Source of the DNA: Ardenticatenaceae bacterium
GTDB lineage: Bacteria > Chloroflexota > Anaerolineae > Promineifilales > Promineifilaceae
Assembly (NCBI GenBank): GCA_020634215.1
Contig: JACKCD010000029.1
Coordinates: 1 to 64,000, forward strand
Reading direction: 5' to 3'
Length of the DNA stretch: 64,000 nt
Positions 53,678 to 61,965 of this stretch are shown piece by piece. Numbering within the stretch: the first letter of the stretch is position 1; every line of letters begins with the position of its first letter. Both the position numbers and the translations under genes were made by a program. The notes below the pieces were generated by a model. It was not told where the DNA came from, searched no databases, and worked only from the letters and a program-made list of their open reading frames with translations.

Positions 53678-54910
53678 ATGGCAAACACACCTACTACCCT
53701 CATCGAGCTTGATCACAGCGACGACATTGTTTCGGTGCTGGATCGGCTGGTGTGGGCGCGGGGGCAGCGGCTGCTGCTGGTGGACAACGTGGGCGTGCTG
53801 CACAAAGGGACAGATTTGGTGCGGCTGCGGCGGCTGGCAGACCAGCGGCGGCTGGAAGTGGGGCTGGTGACAGGCAGCAAGCAAGTGCGGCGGCAGGCGT
53901 TGGCACTGGGGATTCCCACCTTTGCCAACGCTGAAACGGCACAGCGAAGCCGCCGGGGGTGGTGGCGCGGACGACGACGGCGGGAACAGGTGGGGTTGGT
54001 TCGGCAGGCTCACCAATCGCTTCAACCCAGTGAGGTAGGGAAAAAACGGCCGTTTCCTCCCCTCGCCCCGCCCAAACCCAAAACGCGCACCCTGCTGCAC
54101 CGCTGGCTGCTGCGTTATGCCGCTACCTTCCTCTTTTTTGTTACCGTTGCCTTACTCATTGTCCTTTTTCTCTACCGTGTTCCCCGCGCCACCATCACCC
54201 TGCACCCCAAAAGCGAAACCATTACTCAGCCGCTGCTGCTGGCAGCCGACCCCGCTTTAGCCAATGCCAGTGGGCAAACGCTGTCGGCCGAACGGCTGAC
54301 AACCGAAACGCGCTGGCAAGGAGGCGTTCCCATTAACGGCGTGGTCACGGCCGAAGACCAGGCGCGGCTGCAAGCGCAAGGGGAGCAGTTTATGCGGACG
54401 GTGGCACTGGCTGATTTGGGGGCGCGGCAACGGCCGTTTTTGCTCCCCGAATCAGTCCAACTGGAAGCCATCACCCAGCTTACCTTTTCCCACCCGGTCG
54501 GCGCGGCCACGGAGCGGTTGGGGTTAGAGATGGGAGCAACGTGGCGGGGAACGGCCGTTGATTTGGCGCTGGCAACCCCGCTGGCGCTGGCGGCACTGCA
54601 AACGGCCGTTTCCCCCGGTTATGAACTCCAGCTAGACAGCCTCTCACTGCTGCCGGAAGCGGTGCAAGCGGTGGATGAAACGGGGCGGGTGACGTTTGGG
54701 GTTACGGCAACGGCACAATCGGCAGCAAAACTGGTGGTTGAAGGGGCATTAACGGCCGTTGCCGGGCAACCTCCTGCCATCGCCCAAGCTTATCTGGCAC
54801 AGCAGCTACCGCTGGCCGAACCGCCAACGCTGACCATTTGGCCGACCTGGTTTGGGCGACTGCCGTATGTGGTGGCAAGAATGGAAACGGCCGTTGTGGT
54901 TGAAGAGTAA
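53678..54910 (+). CDS. Membrane-anchored protein, baseplate-J-like, motif-dense
   Basis: 410 residues. N-terminal alpha/beta region (about 1-90: L-L-L-V-D-N-V-G-V-L then V-G-L-V-T-G-S) resembles the start of proteins often labelled 'baseplate J/gp47-like' in Chloroflexota. A basic, proline-rich linker follows (about 92-140), then one transmembrane helix (about 147-168) and an extracytoplasmic beta-rich domain. Function unknown. Six AACGGCCGTT copies in 0.85 kb (54045 to 54886) give K-R-P-F, R-P-F and four T-A-V; this is the highest gene density in the window. Confidence 0.65.
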   Translation: MANTPTTLIELDHSDDIVSVLDRLVWARGQRLLLVDNVGVLHKGTDLVRLRRLADQRRLEVGLVTGSKQVRRQALALGIPTFANAETAQRSRRGWWRGRRRREQVGLVRQAHQSLQPSEVGKKRPFPPLAPPKPKTRTLLHRWLLRYAATFLFFVTVALLIVLFLYRVPRATITLHPKSETITQPLLLAADPALANASGQTLSAERLTTETRWQGGVPINGVVTAEDQARLQAQGEQFMRTVALADLGARQRPFLLPESVQLEAITQLTFSHPVGAATERLGLEMGATWRGTAVDLALATPLALAALQTAVSPGYELQLDSLSLLPEAVQAVDETGRVTFGVTATAQSAAKLVVEGALTAVAGQPPAIAQAYLAQQLPLAEPPTLTIWPTWFGRLPYVVARMETAVVVEE

Positions 54911-54980
54911 CAGGTAACAAGTTACAAGTGGCAAGTCTTGTTTGCTAACGTAACTTGCCACCTGCCACCTGCTACCTGCT
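54911..54980. repeat. Intergenic inverted repeat, GTGGCAA/CAGGTAA heptamer family
   Basis: Period-7 units on both sides (GTAACAA, GTTACAA, GTGGCAA; then ACTTGCC, ACCTGCC, ACCTGCT), with a perfect 9-bp core 54928-54936 and 54953-54961. It fills the gap between convergent genes. Confidence 0.8.
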
Positions 54981-54981
54981 T

Positions 54982-56514
54982 CTATTTTGCAAATCCTACT
55001 GCCCGCGTTTCGCGGATCACCGTCACCTGAATTTGCCCTGGATACTGCATACTGTCTTCAATCGTCTTGGTAATATCCTTCGACAGCCGCAGCGCCCCCA
55101 AATCGTCAATCTTGTCTGGCTTCACCAAAATACGGATTTCACGACCGGCCTGCAGCGCGTAGGCACTTTCCACACCCTGGAACGAGTGGGCAATTTCTTC
55201 CAGCGTCCGCACCCGCTTGATATAGTTCTCCAAGCTTTCGCGCCGCGCTCCCGGCCGCGCCCCGGAAATGGCATCGGCCGCCTCCACAATAATCGCCTCC
55301 ACCGTCTCCTGCTCCACCTCATGATGGTGCGATTCGATGGCGTTGATGACGTGAGCCGGTACGCGGAAGCGGCGGGCAAACTCAGCCCCCAGCTTGGCGT
55401 GGGTGCCTTCCTGGTCATGATCCATCGCCTTGCCCAAGTCGTGGAGCAATGCCCCCATCTTGGCTGCTTCAACATCAGCCCCCAATTCTGCCGCCAAAAT
55501 CCCGGCAATCTTGGCCGCTTCAACCGCATGATGAAGCTGGTTTTGCCCATAGGAAGTACGGTATTTTAACCGCCCCAGCATCTTCAAAATTTCCGGGTGT
55601 AGCCCGTGGACATTGGCCTCATACGCTGCCTGTTCGCCTGCATCCCGAATATCCTTTTCCACTTCCACCCGCGCATCCTTGATGAGCTTCTCAATGCGAG
55701 CCGGGTGAATACGGCCGTCGGTGATTAATTTCGCCAATGCCCGCCGTGCCACCTCGCGCCGCACCGAATCAAAACTAGAAATCGTCACCGATTCGGGTGT
55801 ATCGTCCACTACAATATCTACCCCGGCGGCTTGTTCAAAGGCGCGAATGTTGCGCCCGCTGCGGCCAATAATACGCCCCTTCATGTCGTCACTGGGCAGC
55901 GGCACCACCGACACCACCAGCTCGGCCACCTGGTCACTGGCTACCCGCTGGATCGCTTCGGCAATCAGTTTACGCGCTTTGGCATCGGCCGTTTCCTTGG
56001 CTTCGTCCTCGATTTCACGCATCTTCCGCGCCATGTCTTGCCGCGCTTCTTTCTCCACATCTTCCAAAAGCTGTAGCCGCGCTTCGTCAACCGTCATCTG
56101 ACCAATCTCTTCCAGCCGCGCCAAATGCTCTTCGCTGGCCTTTTCCAACTGGTTAGACCGCTTGTCAATGGCACTTTGCCGCCGGTTTAGCTGCTGCTCC
56201 CGCGCCTCCAAGCGCTTGGCCTGGCTATCCAGCTTCTCGTTGCGCCGGTCCACGCGCTCTTCCGCCCGTGCCAAATCCTGATACCGCCGCTCGGCCACCT
56301 TTTCGGTTTCTTGACGCAGCGTTTTGGACTCCTGCTGCGCCTCTTCAATCAAAGTGCGATTTTCTCGCTCGGCGATTTCGCGCCGCTGTTCCAATTCGGC
56401 TCTAAATCGTGCTTCTTCTTCTTCCAGGCGCGGCCGATATTGGTAGCGGAAATAGGCGTATGCCCCCCCCCCACCAATAAGCAGGCCCAGAATGATGCCG
56501 ATGAAAGTTTCCAT
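54982..56514 (-). CDS. rny: Ribonuclease Y
   Basis: 510 residues, ATG 56514. Membrane-anchored endoribonuclease that starts mRNA decay. N-terminal transmembrane helix (about 4-24), long coiled coil (about 30-190), KH domain with G-R-I-I-G-R-S-G-R-N near residue 212, and HD domain with L-L-H-D-L-G-K near 355, ending with the usual Rny C-terminal Q-V-T-V-I-R-E-T-R-A. It is 19 nt downstream of recX in the same direction, so likely in the recA-recX-rny transcription unit. No AACGGCCGTT within it. Confidence 0.96.
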   Translation of the reverse strand: METFIGIILGLLIGGGGAYAYFRYQYRPRLEEEEARFRAELEQRREIAERENRTLIEEAQQESKTLRQETEKVAERRYQDLARAEERVDRRNEKLDSQAKRLEAREQQLNRRQSAIDKRSNQLEKASEEHLARLEEIGQMTVDEARLQLLEDVEKEARQDMARKMREIEDEAKETADAKARKLIAEAIQRVASDQVAELVVSVVPLPSDDMKGRIIGRSGRNIRAFEQAAGVDIVVDDTPESVTISSFDSVRREVARRALAKLITDGRIHPARIEKLIKDARVEVEKDIRDAGEQAAYEANVHGLHPEILKMLGRLKYRTSYGQNQLHHAVEAAKIAGILAAELGADVEAAKMGALLHDLGKAMDHDQEGTHAKLGAEFARRFRVPAHVINAIESHHHEVEQETVEAIIVEAADAISGARPGARRESLENYIKRVRTLEEIAHSFQGVESAYALQAGREIRILVKPDKIDDLGALRLSKDITKTIEDSMQYPGQIQVTVIRETRAVGFAK

Positions 56515-56532
56515 AACGCTTCTCCTTCCGGG

Positions 56533-57159
56533 TCAATTATCCTCATTAAGTTGTCGCCACGCTTCTTCCGTTGCGTGCCGGATCGTTTCGTAATGAAAGC
56601 CACGGCGCTGCAAGAATTGCCCCAACTTTTGCTGGAATAGCTCCTTGGGCAATTGCGACAGCGAGCGTGCTTTGCGGGTTGCTGCTTGTAAAGCAGCGTC
56701 GTCTTCGTTTAGCTCCCCCAAAACCTGATCAATGATCTTGGGTTCCACCCCTTTTTGGCGTAGTTCTTGCTGCAATGCCATGCGGCCACGCGGCTTGAAA
56801 GTCTCGCGCTGTTCCAGCCAATATTCCGCAAAAGCGACATCGTTAAGAAAACCATAGCCTTCCAGTTTTTCAATAACGGCTTCAATGATGGCTGGATCGT
56901 ACTCTTTTTTCTGCAAATTTTGGCGAACCTCGACAACGCTGCGCGGCCGGTAGGTGAGGAAGCGAACAGCACTGTTGTAGGCTTTATCCAACACATCTTC
57001 TTGCTGGAGCGCGACGATTTGGGCGGGGGTGAGGGCTTGGCCGACAGTAAGTTTGCCAGAAACGGCCGTTGGCAAACCAAACGCAAACTCACCATCTAAA
57101 AAGACGTTGACCCGGTTTTCATTTCGCTTTTGCGGTGTTAGCGCTGTAATGATCCTCAT
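56533..57159 (-). CDS. recX: Regulatory protein RecX
   Basis: 208 residues from ATG 57159. RecX modulates RecA filaments. Three-helix repeats: A-V-R-F-L-T-Y-R-P-R-S near residue 68, F-N/L-D-V-A-F-A-E-Y-W around 105, and G-Y-G-F-L. An N-terminal extension of about 55 residues (T-A-L-T-P-Q-K-R-N-E-N-R-V-N-V-F-L-D-G-E) is normal in Gram-positive-type RecX. No Shine-Dalgarno is seen because an intrinsic terminator ends 3 nt before the ATG. AACGGCCGTT at 57061 encodes T-A-V in the extension. Confidence 0.92.
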   Translation of the reverse strand: MRIITALTPQKRNENRVNVFLDGEFAFGLPTAVSGKLTVGQALTPAQIVALQQEDVLDKAYNSAVRFLTYRPRSVVEVRQNLQKKEYDPAIIEAVIEKLEGYGFLNDVAFAEYWLEQRETFKPRGRMALQQELRQKGVEPKIIDQVLGELNEDDAALQAATRKARSLSQLPKELFQQKLGQFLQRRGFHYETIRHATEEAWRQLNEDN

Positions 57160-57161
57160 GT

Positions 57162-57191
57162 AAAAAAAGCCGTGGCTTGCGGCCACGGCTT
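57162..57191 (-). terminator. Intrinsic terminator between recA and recX
   Basis: Minus strand: 10-bp GC-rich stem (arms 57167-57176 and 57182-57191), 5-nt loop, then a run of seven U ending at 57162, just before the recX ATG. A recA transcript must read through it to express recX. Confidence 0.9.
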
Positions 57192-57214
57192 AATCCGTCT
57201 CTGTGTCCATATAC

Positions 57215-57283
57215 GCCGTGGCAACAAAGCACAGCAGCCAGCAAGCTGCCAGTGCCTATGCATTATTTTGTTGCATCCACGGC
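57215..57283 (-). promoter_or_regulatory. Long hairpin downstream of recA
   Basis: GCCGTGGCAAC (57215-57225) pairs with GTTGCATCCACGGC (57270-57283, two-base bulge), with an inner stem. It shares its GCCGTGG/CCACGGC ends with the terminator that follows, so the two could exchange arms. Confidence 0.5.
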
Positions 57284-57292
57284 CCTAAACGT

Positions 57293-58303
57293 TTATTCCA
57301 GGGGAGGAAGTCCGGCTGACTGACGAATCAGGTTTTCAAGCTCAACCAACATGGGTGGGTTTTCTGCCAAGTAAGTCTTTGCGTTTTCACGCCCTTGCCC
57401 CAGCAAAACGTCGCCATAGCGAAAATAGGCACCACGTTTATCAACAATGTTGTGGGTGACAGCCAAATCAAGTACATCACCCGTTTTAGAGATACCCTCA
57501 TTGTACATGATGTCAAATTCGCATTCGGTGAAAGGGGGAGCCACTTTGTTTTTCTTGACCTTCACCGTCGTGCGGTTGCCCACAACATCCCCCCCGGCCT
57601 TAATCGCCTGGGTGCGGCGAATATCCAGCCGGACAGAAGCGTAGAACTTCAGGGCATTACCGCCAGTGGTTGTTTCCGGGTTACCAAACATCACGCCAAT
57701 TTTCATCCGCAGTTGGTTGGTGAAAATCAGGGTGGTACTGGTTTGCTTCACGACCCCGGAAAGCTTACGCAAGGCTTGCGACATCAAACGCGCCTGGAGA
57801 CCCATGTGAGAGTCACCCATTTCCCCTTCGATTTCGGCACGGGGTACCAAGGCGGCAACAGAGTCCACCACCACAACGTCAAGCGTGCCAGATCGAATGA
57901 GGGCATCGGCTATTTCAAGAGCTTGTTCACCTGTATCAGGTTGAGAAATGTATAGGTTGTCAATATCAACACCACATTTCGCGGCATAGCTGGGATCTAG
58001 TGCGTGTTCCATGTCAATAAAGGCACAGATTCCACCGCGCTTTTGCGCTTCTGCGATGATGTGTTGACAGAGTGTTGTTTTACCGGAAGATTCAGGACCG
58101 TAGATTTCGATGATGCGGCCTTTGGGTAGACCGCCTACGCCGAGGGCTATGTCCAGGGACAACGAACCGGTGGGAATGGATTCGACCTGTAGATGTTGTG
58201 CATCACCAAGCCGCATAATCACGCCTTCGCCATATTTTTTTGTCAGCGTGGCTAATGTGTTTTCTAAGGTTCGTTCTTTTGCGTTGCCCATAGGACTACC
58301 CAA
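57293..58303 (-). CDS. recA: Recombinase RecA
   Basis: 336 residues if started at TTG 58303, which has AGGA 5 nt upstream; ATG 58291 gives 332 but has no ribosome site. Strand-exchange ATPase: Walker A G-P-E-S-S-G-K-T-T near residue 69, D-S-V-A-A-L-V-P near 147, and T-N-Q-L-R-M-K-I-G-V-M-F-G-N-P-E loop 2. The C-terminal tail is short and lacks the long acidic tail of E. coli RecA. Divergent from the GNAT gene over 49 bp. No AACGGCCGTT. Confidence 0.97.
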   Translation of the reverse strand: MGSPMGNAKERTLENTLATLTKKYGEGVIMRLGDAQHLQVESIPTGSLSLDIALGVGGLPKGRIIEIYGPESSGKTTLCQHIIAEAQKRGGICAFIDMEHALDPSYAAKCGVDIDNLYISQPDTGEQALEIADALIRSGTLDVVVVDSVAALVPRAEIEGEMGDSHMGLQARLMSQALRKLSGVVKQTSTTLIFTNQLRMKIGVMFGNPETTTGGNALKFYASVRLDIRRTQAIKAGGDVVGNRTTVKVKKNKVAPPFTECEFDIMYNEGISKTGDVLDLAVTHNIVDKRGAYFRYGDVLLGQGRENAKTYLAENPPMLVELENLIRQSAGLPPLE

Positions 58304-58352
58304 TTTGTTCCTGCTTGATTCAAAATTTAATTATGTAGTGTACAATAGCGTC

Positions 58353-59285
58353 ATGGAATTAGCAAACCTTTCGCTAGAAGCCGCAGAGTTGGTTCGGGTA
58401 GCAAAAAAAGAAGATGCGGGCACGATTATGCGGCTGCTACAGCGGGCGGCTTATGCGCATTATCACGTGGATTGGCGGCTGCCGGCCGACTGGATTGGCA
58501 ACGAAGGGTTTGTGGTGCATTTGGAGGAAGAGGGGCAACGACGACGCTGGGGGAGTTGGGGCAACGGGGGGCTGGCAGGCTGTTTGGCCGTGGCGGCAGA
58601 CCCACCACCGGGAGCCTGGGTGCGCGTGGCGGCCATTGCCACCCGCGAACGGCCGGAATTGGTGCTGGCGACGATGTTGGCGGCGGTGTTGCCTGGGCTG
58701 CGGAAAACGGCCGTTTCTCAACTAGCCTGGCTGGCCGTCGAAGAATGGCCCGATAGCTGGCTTGCCCCGCTTGGTTTTTACCGCATCAGCCAGCTAGAAA
58801 CCTACACCAAACGCCAAATGAACATCCCCCTGCTGTCGCCACCGCTGCATCCCCTCACCTTTCGCCCCGCCCGGCTAGACGATTTAGCTACCTTGGCTGA
58901 GATTGAAGCAGCGGCCTTTGCCCCGCTGTGGCGGCACAGCGGCCAGGCGCTGACCCAAGCTTTTAGCCAGGCGTTTAGCTTTGACGTGGTAGAACGAGAC
59001 GGTGACGTAATTGGCTTTCAGCTTAGCACCCGCAGCGGCTATAATGGGGCACATTTGGCGCGGATGACCATCCGCCCGGAGTGGCAGCAACAGGGGATTG
59101 GCAGTGCCCTGCTCATCCACACGCTGCAACAGTATCAGACGCACGGCATCCGCCACGTGTCGCTAAACACCCAGGTGGAAAACATCGCCTCGCAGCGTCT
59201 CTACAAAAAATTCGGCTTTCAGCCAAACGGCGAGCGGCTGCCCATTTGGTGTCTAGACATTGGTGAGACAGTGAGTGGGGGCTAA
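58353..59285 (+). CDS. Tandem-GNAT N-acetyltransferase
   Basis: 310 residues from ATG 58353. The N-terminal half is a degenerate GNAT-like domain. The C-terminal half (about 170-305) has the acetyl-CoA loop R-P-E-W-Q-Q-Q-G-I-G-S-A-L-L and the closing N-I-A-S-Q-R-L-Y-K-K-F-G-F. Substrate unknown. AACGGCCGTT at 58706 encodes K-T-A-V; codons before it end mostly in G and after it in C. A TACAAT (58341-58346) could be its -10, which would leave a very short leader. Confidence 0.88.
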   Translation: MELANLSLEAAELVRVAKKEDAGTIMRLLQRAAYAHYHVDWRLPADWIGNEGFVVHLEEEGQRRRWGSWGNGGLAGCLAVAADPPPGAWVRVAAIATRERPELVLATMLAAVLPGLRKTAVSQLAWLAVEEWPDSWLAPLGFYRISQLETYTKRQMNIPLLSPPLHPLTFRPARLDDLATLAEIEAAAFAPLWRHSGQALTQAFSQAFSFDVVERDGDVIGFQLSTRSGYNGAHLARMTIRPEWQQQGIGSALLIHTLQQYQTHGIRHVSLNTQVENIASQRLYKKFGFQPNGERLPIWCLDIGETVSGG

Positions 59286-59342
59286 GAAGACGTAACTGTT
59301 TGGGAATGTGGGGGTACTTAACAATAGAGGAATAGCTGGTTG

Positions 59343-61136
59343 ATGAACATTCGTCCCACAATTGCCCACCTATACCAGGAACGTGTCCGTCTTTCGGGAG
59401 ATGGGGTGTCGTATTATTACCCGGAAAACGGCCGTTATTCCCCCGTCACCTGGAACCAAGCGTACCAAACCATCAACGAACTGGCACTGGGCATGTGGGA
59501 GATGGGGCTGCGCCACGGCGACCGCGTGGCCGTTGTCAGCAACTCCCGCCACGAATGGAGCACCATTGACCAGGCCGGGCTAAGCTTTGGCGGCGTGGTC
59601 GTGGGCATCTACCCCACCACCGTCACCGAACAGGTCGCCTACATCCTTAGCCACAGCGAAGCCCGCATCGTTTTTCTCGAAGACAACTACCAGCTTACCC
59701 GCCTCGCTGCCGTTTTGCCCACCTTGCCAGCCCTTGAAACTATCGTTCTCATTGACCCCAGTGGAGCCGCCGCCGGGAATTGGCTGACGCTCGACGATGT
59801 GCGCCAGCGCGGGCGTGGCCTGCTGGCCGCCCAGCCCGATTTGCGTCAGCAAACCCTGGAAGCTGTTCAACCCGACGACATAGCCGCGCTGGTCTATACG
59901 AGCGGCACTACTGGCTTGCCCAAGGGGGTGGTGCTGCGCCATCGCAATTTGTTTAGCGTTTGCCAAAGCGTGGATGAATACCTTGGGCTAAATCATGGGG
60001 AAACGGGGGTCGTTTTCTTGCCCATGGCCCACATTTTGCAGCGTGTCAACATGTATTTGGGGGTGTATGGCAACATCATTGGCTACTATGCCGCCGACAT
60101 GCTCAAGGTGATGGAGACAGTACAGGCGGCGCAGCCCGGCACTTTTTCCGGCGTTCCCCGCGTTTTCGAGAAAATTCATGCTCGGATTATGGCGGGTGTG
60201 GCGCAAAGCCCACCTAATCGGCAAAAAATCTTCCACGGTGCGCTGGCGGCCGGGGTGGCGCGAAGCCGCTATTTGCAAAATGGAGATGCAGTACCGCTGC
60301 TGCTGCGGCTTAAATATGGCTTGTATGATCGGCTGGTGTGGCAAAAGCTGCGCCACGCCATTTTTGGCCGCAACACCCGCTACCTGACTTCGGGGGCAGC
60401 ACCGATTAGCAAGGAGCTGCTGGCGTTTTTCCACGCGATGGGGCTGACGATCATTGAGGGATATGGGCTGACGGAGACGAGCAGCCCCATCACGCTCAAT
60501 CATCCCAACCGCTTCAAATTTGGCACGGTTGGGCCGGCGCTGCCTGGCTCGGCGGTAAAAATTGGCGACGATGGGGAGATTTTGCTGAAGGGGCCGGGGG
60601 TATTTGACGGCTATTACAAGAACCCGGAGGCAACGGCGGCGGCGTTTACCGAGGATGGCTGGTTTCGCAGCGGCGATATTGGGGAGCTGGACGGCGATGG
60701 CTTTTTGCGGATTACGGATCGCAAGAAGAATTTGCTGATTACGGCGGCGGGAAAAAATATTGCTCCGGCTCCGATTGAGAACCAGATGATGAACAGCCCC
60801 TTTATCAGCCAGGCGTTGGTGCTGGGCGACCGGCGCAAATATTTGGTGGCGCTGCTGACGCTGGATGGGGAGGCGATGGGGCAATGGTGTGAGCAGCAGG
60901 GGAAGGGGGCGCTGTCGCTGGCGGAAATGGCGGCGGATGCGGAGGTGCAGGGTTTGATTGGGGCGGTGGTGGCGGAGGTTAACGGCCGTTTAGCCAGCTA
61001 TGAAACGATCAAACAGTTCCGCATCCTGCCTGAAGAGTTTTCCGTCGCCAACGGCACCCTCACGCCGTCGCTCAAGCTCATCCGTAAGCCCGTTGAGCAA
61101 AAATACCAGCATTTGCTGGATGAAATGTATGGATAA
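59343..61136 (+). CDS. Long-chain acyl-CoA synthetase (AMP-binding)
   Basis: 597 residues from ATG 59343. Activates fatty acids through an acyl-adenylate. A-domain motifs: Y-T-S-G-T-T-G-L-P-K-G near residue 190, Y-G-L-T-E-T-S-S near 375, D-G-W-F-R-S-G-D-I-G near 440, and D-R-K-K-N near 462; FadD15-like. Upstream of an alpha/beta hydrolase by 10 bp, so probably cotranscribed for lipid turnover. Two AACGGCCGTT copies (59427 and 60981) both encode N-G-R. Confidence 0.93.
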   Translation: MNIRPTIAHLYQERVRLSGDGVSYYYPENGRYSPVTWNQAYQTINELALGMWEMGLRHGDRVAVVSNSRHEWSTIDQAGLSFGGVVVGIYPTTVTEQVAYILSHSEARIVFLEDNYQLTRLAAVLPTLPALETIVLIDPSGAAAGNWLTLDDVRQRGRGLLAAQPDLRQQTLEAVQPDDIAALVYTSGTTGLPKGVVLRHRNLFSVCQSVDEYLGLNHGETGVVFLPMAHILQRVNMYLGVYGNIIGYYAADMLKVMETVQAAQPGTFSGVPRVFEKIHARIMAGVAQSPPNRQKIFHGALAAGVARSRYLQNGDAVPLLLRLKYGLYDRLVWQKLRHAIFGRNTRYLTSGAAPISKELLAFFHAMGLTIIEGYGLTETSSPITLNHPNRFKFGTVGPALPGSAVKIGDDGEILLKGPGVFDGYYKNPEATAAAFTEDGWFRSGDIGELDGDGFLRITDRKKNLLITAAGKNIAPAPIENQMMNSPFISQALVLGDRRKYLVALLTLDGEAMGQWCEQQGKGALSLAEMAADAEVQGLIGAVVAEVNGRLASYETIKQFRILPEEFSVANGTLTPSLKLIRKPVEQKYQHLLDEMYG

Positions 61137-61146
61137 GGAACCCACT

Positions 61147-61965
61147 ATGACCACACTTCACGCCGAGCTAAAACGGCCGTCTTGGCTGCTTTTGGCAATG
61201 GAACCCCGCGCCCTCTATGAACTTGGGGCGTATTATTTGACGCTGCCTTTTTTGAAGGCGGCTCCCGCTGGCGACGGCCATCCGGTGATGGTGCTGCCCG
61301 GCTTTATGGCCGACGACCTTTCGACCCGCCCTTTACGCAATTTTTTGAAGGGGAAGGGGTATAAAACCTATGGCTGGGCGATGGGGCGCAACTTTGGGCA
61401 GGGGACTGACCTAGAAAGTGGCGGTCTGAACTATCGGCTGATGGAGCGGCTACGCGCTATTTCGGCGATTAACGGCGGGAAGAAGGTGAGTTTGGTAGGT
61501 TGGAGCTTGGGCGGGATTTATGCGCGGGAGATGGCGCGGGAGCAGCCGGAGTTGGTGCGGCAGGTGATTTCGCTGGGCAGCCCGTTTGTGGATGCGGGGG
61601 TGGCGACGTATGCCAAGCCACTGTATGAGCTGCTGCGCGGGGAGAGTGTGCATGAGCTGCATCCGAAGCTGAAGGAGCGGCTGAAGATTCCGCCGCCGGT
61701 GCCGTCAACGGCCGTTTATTCCCGCACCGATGGCATTGCGGCGTGGCAAAGCTGCCTGGACCAAACGACGGACGAGCAGACGGAAAACATTGAGGTGGAC
61801 AGCAGCCACTGCGGCCTGGGCCACAACCCGCTGGTGGTGTGGGTGATTGCCGACCGGCTGGCGCAGCCGGAGGGGGAGTGGCGGCCGTTTGACAGGTCGG
61901 GGCTGCGGCGGTTGTTTTATCGGGGAGGGAGGGATGACGGACGACGGACGACGGACGACGGATGA
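61147..61965 (+). CDS. Alpha/beta hydrolase (PGAP1/lipase-like)
   Basis: 272 residues from ATG 61147 (AAGGA 8 nt upstream). Nucleophile elbow G-W-S-L-G-G with S120, oxyanion region V-L-P-G-F, late aspartate in Y-S-R-T-D-G-I and histidine in S-S-H-C-G-L-G-H-N-P. Family members hydrolyse or transfer acyl groups of lipids, consistent with the acyl-CoA synthetase upstream. The last 12 or so residues (D-D-G-R-R-T-T-D-D-G) are encoded by a period-7 DNA repeat and are probably not part of the fold. Confidence 0.85.
   Translation: MTTLHAELKRPSWLLLAMEPRALYELGAYYLTLPFLKAAPAGDGHPVMVLPGFMADDLSTRPLRNFLKGKGYKTYGWAMGRNFGQGTDLESGGLNYRLMERLRAISAINGGKKVSLVGWSLGGIYAREMAREQPELVRQVISLGSPFVDAGVATYAKPLYELLRGESVHELHPKLKERLKIPPPVPSTAVYSRTDGIAAWQSCLDQTTDEQTENIEVDSSHCGLGHNPLVVWVIADRLAQPEGEWRPFDRSGLRRLFYRGGRDDGRRTTDDG
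61933..61965. repeat. Period-7 tandem repeat ACGGACG forming the end of the hydrolase gene
   Basis: Four ACGGACG heptamers in a row, supplying the C-terminal codons and the TGA stop. There is no complementary arm. The gap after it (61966-62028) holds one AACGGCCGTT (61975). Confidence 0.85.

Noticed and set aside
58110..58352. Upstream extension of the GNAT frame
   Set aside because: It runs antisense through recA; the ATG at 58353 fits the family start.
61000..61146. Upstream extension of the alpha/beta hydrolase frame
   Set aside because: It overlaps the end of the acyl-CoA synthetase in another frame; ATG 61147 has a good ribosome site.
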